Positions 1 through 5,914 of a DNA stretch of 22,554 nucleotides are shown piece by piece. Below the pieces are notes generated by a model that was not told where the DNA came from, searched no databases, and saw only the letters and a program-made list of their open reading frames with translations. Position 1 is the stretch's first letter; each line of letters starts with the position of its first letter. The position numbers were made by a program, and so were the translations under genes. Origin of the DNA: a virus; IMG/VR virus record IMGVR_UViG_3300032282_000936, positions 1 through 22,554 of that record. One strand, given 5' to 3'.

Positions 1-1
1 C

Positions 2-172
2 TACGGGTTCTTCTTCTTGTTGGTAGCTATAGATGCAACGCTGGCTTACAAAGGTATAACTAGCGGCGTGGACTTTAATACATTAGCTGATCAGCTTTGG
101 GATAACGAGACTCAGGCGCTGTTTGCCAGCATCATAGCGTTTCATTTTGGCGGTCGGGCGTTTGGGAAATGA
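2..172 (+). CDS. C-terminal part of a holin-like small membrane protein (5' end outside window)
   Basis: The open frame entering from the left edge ends at the TGA at 170-172 and encodes about 56 residues. It begins with a hydrophobic stretch (GFFFLLVAIDATLAYKG), continues through a polar turn (DFNTLADQLWDNE), and ends with a second mildly hydrophobic segment and FHFGGRAFGK. Short phage membrane proteins with a Gly-Gly-Arg...Lys ending are typical of the three-helix holins related to the GTA holin family. The stop overlaps the endolysin start as ATGA, the usual holin-endolysin arrangement. The endolysin has no export signal, so it needs a pore-forming partner. The holin assignment rests on neighbourhood and hydropathy, because only the end of the protein is visible. 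Confidence 0.5.
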   Translation, partial: YGFFFLLVAIDATLAYKGITSGVDFNTLADQLWDNETQALFASIIAFHFGGRAFGK

Positions 173-648
173 TAAGCCCCAAGGCGCTAAAACTTATAGC
201 GCACCATGAAGGTGTAAGGACTAAACCTTACCAATGCCCTGCTAAGTTATGGACAATTGGGGTGGGGCATGTGATTGACCCAAACCACGGCAAGTTGAAG
301 ATAGAAGACAGGGTAGGTTTGCCCTGCCCAGCGGGTTGGAACCGCGTATTTACAATGGAAGAAGTGGATGCCATACTTGCAAAAGACCTTGAGCGTTTTG
401 AGCGCGGAGTTCTTAAATATTGTCCTACTGCTGGTAGCCGCCAAGCTTGGTTGGATAGTCTGGTCAGTTTTTCCTTCAATGTAGGCTTAGGAACTTTACA
501 ACGCAGCACACTGCGACAGAGACACAACCGGGGCGACTACACAGGAGCCGCCGACGAATTTTTAAAGTATTGCAAAGCAGGTGGTAAGGTCTTAAAAGGA
601 CTTGAGAACCGCCGCAAAGATGAACGCGCTTTGTACTTGGGTGGATAA
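169..648 (+). CDS. Endolysin, GH24 (T4-lysozyme-like) muramidase
   Basis: The 159-aa protein has the length and layout of a single-domain phage lysozyme that cuts the MurNAc-GlcNAc bond of peptidoglycan at the end of infection. The catalytic signature is clear: E14 in AHHEGVRTKPY, C23 in the position held by Asp in T4 lysozyme, and T29 in WTIGVGH. This is the E-8aa-(D/C)-5aa-T spacing of the family; the Cys variant is known in many phage endolysins. The C-terminal half has SLVSFSFNVGLGTL and the closing GLENRRKDERALY, both typical of GH24. There is no signal peptide or N-terminal anchor, so release should depend on a holin, consistent with the membrane protein whose stop overlaps this start. 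No strong Shine-Dalgarno is visible; translation is probably coupled. Confidence 0.93.
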   Translation: MISPKALKLIAHHEGVRTKPYQCPAKLWTIGVGHVIDPNHGKLKIEDRVGLPCPAGWNRVFTMEEVDAILAKDLERFERGVLKYCPTAGSRQAWLDSLVSFSFNVGLGTLQRSTLRQRHNRGDYTGAADEFLKYCKAGGKVLKGLENRRKDERALYLGG

Positions 649-2784
649 ATGCCATTACAGAAACTACAACTACGTCCGGGCGTCAACAGGGAATCGACAA
701 CCCTTGCCAATGAAGGTGGTTGGTTTGAGTGCGATAAAGTTAGATTTCGTTCAGGGTATCCACAAAAGCTAGGCGGTTGGACTCCCATCTCTAGCTATAC
801 GTATCTAGGTGTAGCGCGGTCGCTCTGGAATTGGGTGACTCTACGTGGTTACAACCTGCTAGGCGTTGGCACTAATTTAAAGTATTACGTCGAGAGCGGC
901 GGTGTCTATAACGACATTACGCCGGTTAGAGAAGTACAAGTTTTAACTGATCCGTTTACCACTGTTAGTGGTTCTGCGACTGTTACTGTAACGGATGTGG
1001 GGCACGGCGCTATTGATGGTGACTACGTAACTTTTTCTGGTGCATCTACTGTTGCGGGTTTGGATTTAAATAATCAGTACCGCATTACGTACGTCAACGC
1101 CAATTCTTACACTATTACTGCTTCATCCACTGCAAACTCAAGTACAACAGGTGGTGGCACAGTTACAGCTACATATCAGATCAATATTGGTCAAGCTGTA
1201 TTTGGTTATCAAACTGGTTGGAGCGCGGGTCTTTGGGGTGGTTTTGTAGCGGGCACAAAACAAACTACGCTTTCAGCTTCGCTTAGTTCAAGTAACACTA
1301 ACATTGCGGTTGTATCGACTACTGGGTTTTCAAACGCTACTGGTACAGTCTTAATAGATTCAGAACTAGCTAAATATACAGGCAATACAGCAACTATATT
1401 TACAGGGGCTACACGCGGCGCTAACGGTACTGTAGCTACAACCCATGCAAATAACTCTATTGTCTATAACGCCACTTCGTTTACAGGGTGGGGGCAGTCC
1501 GCTGCATACGGTATCCCACAACAGCTTCGTTTGTGGTCAGAAGCTAACTTTGGTGAGTACTTAATTATCAACCCACGAGGCGGTGCGCTATATCTATGGG
1601 TGCCTACTTATTCCGTGTCGGGTAGTCTGACGTTTACTAATCCTGCGGTACTTTTGTCTAGCGGCAGCAGCGGCGTATACCAGACAGATACAAGTTGCCC
1701 GTCTATAGCTAATTATGTCATGGTGTCTGACGCGTCTCGGTTTGTTATTGCGTTTGGCGCAAATGATTACGGTAGCGCTATTCAAGACCCCCTGCTTGTG
1801 CGTTGGTCAGACCAAGAAGATTACCAAGTATGGGCACCTGCTATTACTAACCAAGCAGGTAGCTACCGTCTGTCGTCAGGTTCGTACATAGTTACAGCAC
1901 AGCAAACCCGCCAAGAGATTTTGATATGGACAGACGCTGCTCTGTTCTCTATGCAGTATTTAGGCCCACCATACGTCTGGGGCTTCAACATCCTGTCAGA
2001 CAACATCTCCATCATGGGGCCAAATGCGGTTGCTACAGTAAACAACATTACCTATTGGATGGGCGTAGATAAATTCTATGCGTACTCAGGCCGTGTTGAA
2101 ACGCTGCCTTGCTCACTGCGTCAGTTTGTGTTTGGCGATATTAATTTAGCGCAGTCTAATCAGTTCTTTGCTGGTACAAACGAAGGCTATAGCGAAATAT
2201 GGTGGGGCTACTGTTCATCTAATTCAGACGTGGTAGACCGCTACGTCATCTATAACTACCTCGACCAAGTATGGTACTACGGCACATTGAGGCGCAGTGC
2301 GTGGCTAGATAGCCCACTGCGTGAATACCCTATGGCTGCTACATACCAGAACACCATTGTGTACCAAGAGAGCGGTAACGACGACACTGAAATTAACGGT
2401 ACTACATTACCTATTGAATCTTACATACAGTCGTCTGACTTTGATATTGGTGACGGTCACAACTATGGTTTTGTGTGGAGAATGATCCCTGACATTACGT
2501 TTGATGGATCAAGCACTCCTGCCCCAGCGTACCCACAAGTTACGTTTGCAGTACGCCCACGGTATAACCCCGGTGCTCCTTATGGCACAGCAGATACACC
2601 AAGCGTCACTTCAGCGCAGTCTTACAACACCGTTAAGAACTACACGGTGCAAGAGTTTACTCAGATTGTGTATACACGACTGCGCGGTCGCCAAATGGCT
2701 TTTAGGATTAGTTCCGACCAGTTGGGTTGCCAATGGCAGTTAGGCGTGCCACGGATTGATGTAAGACCGGACGGACGCAGATGA
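649..2784 (+). CDS. Beta-rich tail structural protein, possible tail nozzle / DNA stabilisation protein
   Basis: The 711-aa protein begins directly after the endolysin stop. Its N-terminus (LQLRPGVNRES, then GGWFECDKVRFRSGYPQKLGGW) resembles the opening of beta-propeller tail proteins of podoviruses, such as P22 gp10 or T7 gp12, in which a 'gain of genome' strand precedes repeated blades. Two inserted beta modules are visible: residues of about 100-180 (VTVTDVGHGAIDGDYVTFSG through a Gly-rich GGGTVTATYQI) and about 200-275 (TTGF...TVLIDSELAKYTG...GATRGANGTVATTHA). Such modules recur in phage tail proteins. The rest is rich in aromatic residues and Ser/Thr/Gly (DQEDYQVWAP, VDKFYAYSGRVETLPCSLR). 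The gene ends in an ATGA overlap with the next one. A virion structural role is well supported; the exact position (nozzle, hub or adaptor) is inference. Confidence 0.65.
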   Translation: MPLQKLQLRPGVNRESTTLANEGGWFECDKVRFRSGYPQKLGGWTPISSYTYLGVARSLWNWVTLRGYNLLGVGTNLKYYVESGGVYNDITPVREVQVLTDPFTTVSGSATVTVTDVGHGAIDGDYVTFSGASTVAGLDLNNQYRITYVNANSYTITASSTANSSTTGGGTVTATYQINIGQAVFGYQTGWSAGLWGGFVAGTKQTTLSASLSSSNTNIAVVSTTGFSNATGTVLIDSELAKYTGNTATIFTGATRGANGTVATTHANNSIVYNATSFTGWGQSAAYGIPQQLRLWSEANFGEYLIINPRGGALYLWVPTYSVSGSLTFTNPAVLLSSGSSGVYQTDTSCPSIANYVMVSDASRFVIAFGANDYGSAIQDPLLVRWSDQEDYQVWAPAITNQAGSYRLSSGSYIVTAQQTRQEILIWTDAALFSMQYLGPPYVWGFNILSDNISIMGPNAVATVNNITYWMGVDKFYAYSGRVETLPCSLRQFVFGDINLAQSNQFFAGTNEGYSEIWWGYCSSNSDVVDRYVIYNYLDQVWYYGTLRRSAWLDSPLREYPMAATYQNTIVYQESGNDDTEINGTTLPIESYIQSSDFDIGDGHNYGFVWRMIPDITFDGSSTPAPAYPQVTFAVRPRYNPGAPYGTADTPSVTSAQSYNTVKNYTVQEFTQIVYTRLRGRQMAFRISSDQLGCQWQLGVPRIDVRPDGRR

Positions 2785-3443
2785 CAACTAAGATTGTTAC
2801 TACTGAGTCTATTGACCTCACAAAGACTAAAGCACCGGCGTTGCCTATTGCTCCTACGCTATACGCACGTCAATACCAAGACCAGCTTAATAACGTGCTG
2901 CGGTTGTACTTTACTCAGATAGACAACTTTATTTCGCAGTTAAATTCTAACACTTCTGTTGTTACGTCTAACTTGCGGGTTCCTTATGGAGCATTTTCTA
3001 GCAATCTTACGCAAACAACAACAGCAAACACAGCAACATTGATGACAATGAACACGACGGATTTTACTAGCAACGTCACGTTAAATTCGTCAAACATTAC
3101 TGTTGAGTACGCTGGTATATACAACTTGCAGTTTAGTGCGCAGCTAGAAAACTCTGCAAATCAGCCGGAAGATGTGTATATCTGGTTAAAACAGAACGGT
3201 GTTGATATTCCCGGTTCTACTGGCGTAGTTGGTCTGCAAGCTAGAAAAAACCCCGGCGACCCAGCGCATGATATTAAAGGGTGGAATTACTTTTTAAGTA
3301 TGAACGCTAGGGATAATGTATCTATTCATTGGTCAACCACACAGTCTACTGTGACCATACCTTTTTATGCCGCGTCAGGTAGCCCAACCAAACCTGCGAC
3401 ACAGTCTGTGGTGACTACAATAACTTTTGTATCGGCGCGATGA
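2781..3443 (+). CDS. Virion protein with C-terminal C1q/jelly-roll-like domain
   Basis: This 220-aa protein has two visible parts. Residues of about 25-55 (PTLYARQYQDQLNNVLRLYF, TQIDNFISQL) form an amphipathic helix seen near the start of many small phage tail proteins. From about residue 67 onward the sequence is a beta sandwich of the C1q/TNF-like type: PYGAFSSNLTQTTTANTATL, then NITVEYAGIYNLQFSAQLEN, then VYIWLKQNGVDIPGS, ending in a strand-rich tail. This architecture, a helix followed by a trimeric jelly-roll, is common in tail fibre or adaptor proteins that decorate the particle. It is coupled to its neighbours by ATGA overlaps at both ends. A virion role is likely; whether it binds a receptor cannot be told. 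Confidence 0.6.
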   Translation: MTTKIVTTESIDLTKTKAPALPIAPTLYARQYQDQLNNVLRLYFTQIDNFISQLNSNTSVVTSNLRVPYGAFSSNLTQTTTANTATLMTMNTTDFTSNVTLNSSNITVEYAGIYNLQFSAQLENSANQPEDVYIWLKQNGVDIPGSTGVVGLQARKNPGDPAHDIKGWNYFLSMNARDNVSIHWSTTQSTVTIPFYAASGSPTKPATQSVVTTITFVSAR

Positions 3444-3748
3444 CTCCCGTAAGAGAGACACTATATCAAGATAACGAAGTGCATTTTTTATGTGACTATA
3501 TTATCAACAAAACAAAAGTAGCCATGCACTTAAACATCACGCCGGGGGCGTGGTCACCCTCAAGATTTAAACGGTATAAGGCTATCTTTTTTCAGCAAGT
3601 TGTGCCTTATTTGAAAGACAAACAATACGGCGAAGTGTATGCTACACCCTTTGAAAACGACGTAAAAGCTCAGAAGCTCATAACGATGTTTGGGTTGAAA
3701 GAATTTGATAGAAAGTCAGGCTGTGTCTTGATGAAACGGGAGATTTAA
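3440..3748 (+). CDS. Small virion-module protein with possible acetyltransferase-like C-terminus
   Basis: The 102-aa product lies between a tail protein and a likely ejection protein, overlapping the previous gene by ATGA and ending 1 nt before the next. Its second half (QYGEVYATPFENDVKAQKL, ITMFGLKEFDR) has the pattern of the last strand, helix and strand of a GNAT fold, in which a surface Asn is followed by a helix and a Gly turn. It is too short to be a complete, active acetyltransferase. T7 gp13, a small internal virion protein next to the ejection proteins, also has an acetyltransferase-like shape, so a similar assembly role is possible. It may instead be an unrelated small structural protein. 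The coding call is firm from packing and composition. Confidence 0.5.
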   Translation: MTPVRETLYQDNEVHFLCDYIINKTKVAMHLNITPGAWSPSRFKRYKAIFFQQVVPYLKDKQYGEVYATPFENDVKAQKLITMFGLKEFDRKSGCVLMKREI

Positions 3749-3749
3749 C

Positions 3750-5504
3750 ATGCCAGCACTATTACCCGCAGTTGGTGTCGAAGCACTATTTGCTTCTTCT
3801 ACCGCCGCTTTGTCTGCCGCTGAAATTGCAGCCGCCGCTCAAGCTGCCGCTGCCGCTGCCCAAACCGCCGCCGCTACTACCGCTGCTACTACCGCTGCCA
3901 CAACTGCTGCTACCGCTGCTCCTGCTGTTGAAGCTGCTGCTACGCTCCCGGGGATTCTTCCTGAGGCTACTGGGATTCTTCCTGAAGCAATGGGGGGAGC
4001 GCAAGGAATTATGTCGGGCGGTGCGGCACCAGCCGCCGTAGAAGCTGGCACACAGGCAGCAATGCAACAAGCGCAAGTGCAAGCGTTGGGACAAGGCGCT
4101 CAAGGTAGTGGCGAACTACTACAAGGTTTAGACGCAGCAAAGTTTGATGCTGTTACCGGGCAGGCGGGAGTACCTCAGAATGCTTATGTTTATAATTCTC
4201 CTGCTTCTGCACCTTCTGTAACTGCACCTTCTGTAACTGCACCCCCCGCGGCTCCACCTCCCGCAGCTCCACCTCCCGCAGCTCCACCTCCTTATGTTCC
4301 TACCCCTCCCGCTCCCCCAATTGAAACCGGTAACGTTATACCCCAAGCTCCTGTTCAGCAATTTGGCGTTCCACAACCTGAGCCAGATATTTTAAGCGGC
4401 GGTGCTGGCCCAGTTAAACCAGAATCCGCGTTACTAAAAGGCGGCAATAACGCCATGCAGATGCTAGGCAAAATGGCGGGCAACATATCAGATTACGCTA
4501 AAGAGAACCCAATTACTTCTCTTGGTGGGGTGTTGACTGCGCAAAAGCTGGGTATATTTGGCGGTAATAACAGCGGGGGTACACCTAAAGATAAATACGA
4601 ACGTACGCCTTACTCTGGATTGTCACCTAACTTTGCTTCTACTGAATCAGGCGCTTACCGTCAACCCGGTGGCGCTAGCCCATACTTGTACGGCTTTGCT
4701 GACGGTGGCCCGGTTGAGCAGATGTCTAATATGAACGCTGGGATTATGCCTACTACGGGGCAAAACAATATGTACCCCATGTCCCAGCAAAAACCACTTG
4801 CTTACGCTAACCCAGCTATTCAAAACCCTATATCGCAAAACGTAATAGACGTAGGTGCTTCTAATAGTCTTGATCCTTATTCTGGTATGCCCGCGTTTTC
4901 TGAAGGTGGTTCTACATACGACGATGATAAAGAAGCTGCAAAAACCGCAGCAATGCGCAAACGCTATTCTAAAATGATGGGTGATAACTCAAACATGGAA
5001 GATAACGTATCTGAAATGAAATCTGCTGTAGCAAGAGCGCAAAGCAAATCAGGAATAGTAGGGCATGGCATTGAAAATTTAAGTCAAGCCGCAGGGCCAG
5101 CAGCGGTAAATGAATTAGAAAAAATGATGAAGAAATACAAAATTACATCTTCAATGCCTAAAATGCTTACCCCTGATAGTGGAAGTATGGAGTACGCAGC
5201 AAGTGGCGGCATCATGCACGGTCTAGGAGGGTACTCAGATGGTGGAAGGTTACTTAAAGGCCCCGGTGATGGTGTTAGTGATTCTATCCCAGCTACTATT
5301 GGTAATCGTCAGCCTGCTCGTCTTGCTGACGGAGAGTTTGTCATTCCCGCACGAATTGTTTCTGAACTGGGGAATGGCAGCACGGAAGCAGGAGCTAGAC
5401 AGCTCTACGCAATGATGGAACGTATACAGAAGAACCGTAAGAAGTCTGTAGGTAAAGGTAAAGTAGCTGTTGACTCCAAAGCTAAAAAACATCTACCCGC
5501 ATAA
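3750..5504 (+). CDS. Ala/Pro/Gly-rich internal virion (putative DNA-ejection) protein
   Basis: The 584-aa protein starts 1 nt after the previous stop, behind GGGAG seven nt upstream. Residues 15-75 are almost entirely Ala, Thr and Gln; residues of about 150-195 are a Pro/Ala repeat (APPPAAPPP); then come Gly-rich stretches. Several Gly-Gly motifs recur (FADGGPVEQM near 315, FSEGGSTYDD near 382, SGGIMHGLGG and YSDGGRLLKGPG near 483-503). The C-terminus carries GPGDGVSDSIPATIG and LADGEFVIPARIVSELGNGS (about 500-545), a module found at the ends of many phage tail and ejection proteins whose function is unknown. The last 25 residues are Lys-rich. Low complexity, place in the operon and the C-terminal module point to an internal or ejected virion protein; this is inference, not a fold match. 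Confidence 0.55.
   Translation: MPALLPAVGVEALFASSTAALSAAEIAAAAQAAAAAAQTAAATTAATTAATTAATAAPAVEAAATLPGILPEATGILPEAMGGAQGIMSGGAAPAAVEAGTQAAMQQAQVQALGQGAQGSGELLQGLDAAKFDAVTGQAGVPQNAYVYNSPASAPSVTAPSVTAPPAAPPPAAPPPAAPPPYVPTPPAPPIETGNVIPQAPVQQFGVPQPEPDILSGGAGPVKPESALLKGGNNAMQMLGKMAGNISDYAKENPITSLGGVLTAQKLGIFGGNNSGGTPKDKYERTPYSGLSPNFASTESGAYRQPGGASPYLYGFADGGPVEQMSNMNAGIMPTTGQNNMYPMSQQKPLAYANPAIQNPISQNVIDVGASNSLDPYSGMPAFSEGGSTYDDDKEAAKTAAMRKRYSKMMGDNSNMEDNVSEMKSAVARAQSKSGIVGHGIENLSQAAGPAAVNELEKMMKKYKITSSMPKMLTPDSGSMEYAASGGIMHGLGGYSDGGRLLKGPGDGVSDSIPATIGNRQPARLADGEFVIPARIVSELGNGSTEAGARQLYAMMERIQKNRKKSVGKGKVAVDSKAKKHLPA
3951..3992 (+). repeat. Two tandem 21-nt units in the Ala-rich virion gene
   Basis: GGGATTCTTCCTGA begins at 3951 and again at 3972, in frame, giving a repeated GILPEA peptide (GILPEATGILPEAM). 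The second copy differs in the last few bases, suggesting an in-frame duplication that has since diverged. Confidence 0.85.
4209..4238 (+). repeat. Two tandem 15-nt units encoding APSVT
   Basis: GCACCTTCTGTAACT occurs twice without mismatch (4209-4223 and 4224-4238), in frame, encoding APSVT twice just before the proline-rich stretch. Confidence 0.88.
4251..4291 (+). repeat. About 2.7 tandem 15-nt units encoding a Pro-Ala linker
   Basis: GCTCCACCTCCCGCA is present at 4251 and 4266, with a partial third copy from 4281, encoding repeated APPPA. The exact copies suggest recent in-frame slippage in a flexible linker of the virion protein. Confidence 0.88.
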
Positions 5505-5506
5505 CT

Positions 5507-5914
5507 ATGGCTTTATACCAAGTACACCCAAACGAATTATCTAAAATTTGGCTTATTGCAGCGCCAATGCTACAAAGAGCAATTGATCTTGACCCTAGTT
5601 TAATAACTATAGAACAAGTTGAATACGCGGTAAGAACAGGACGTACGTTTTTATTAGTGTGGGATGAACCGGAAGAAGGTATAACCGGCGCAGTTACTGT
5701 AGATATTATTGACTATCCGCGTGAGCGTGTAGCGCATGTAAATTTAATGGGTGGTAAAGGCATAGTCCGCACTCATGTATTTGACGAAGCTAAAAACTGG
5801 ATGCGCCTAATGGGCGCTACTACCGCACAATGTTGGGCTAAGGGAACCCTAGTCCAGATGTATGAAAAAATGGGCATGACCAACACCCATCAGGTAATGA
5901 GGACAGAATTATGA
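5507..5914 (+). CDS. GNAT-fold-like small protein of the ejection module
   Basis: The 135-aa protein lies between the 584- and 909-aa virion genes and overlaps the latter by ATGA. Its secondary-structure pattern fits a GNAT N-acetyltransferase fold: N-terminal helices (LSKIWLIAAPMLQRAIDLD), a strand pair around FLLVWDEPEEGITGAVTVDI, a turn at about residue 84 (LMGGKGIV) where the family would bind the acetyl-CoA pyrophosphate, a helix (VFDEAKNWMRLMG), and the final MYEKMGMTNTHQV. The pyrophosphate loop is not a clean consensus, so catalytic activity is doubtful. T7 gp13, encoded beside the ejection proteins, is a comparable small protein with this kind of fold and acts in virion assembly. I infer an assembly or chaperone role; a true acetyltransferase is the alternative. 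Confidence 0.55.
   Translation: MALYQVHPNELSKIWLIAAPMLQRAIDLDPSLITIEQVEYAVRTGRTFLLVWDEPEEGITGAVTVDIIDYPRERVAHVNLMGGKGIVRTHVFDEAKNWMRLMGATTAQCWAKGTLVQMYEKMGMTNTHQVMRTEL

Noticed and set aside
3786-4103. Minus-strand Ser/Gly-rich frames opposite the Ala-rich region
   Set aside because: They result from the low-complexity GC-rich codons of the true plus-strand gene.
4209-4291. Tandem repeats as a CRISPR-like array or attachment site
   Set aside because: The units are 15 nt, contiguous, in frame and encode a Pro/Ala linker; there are no spacers.
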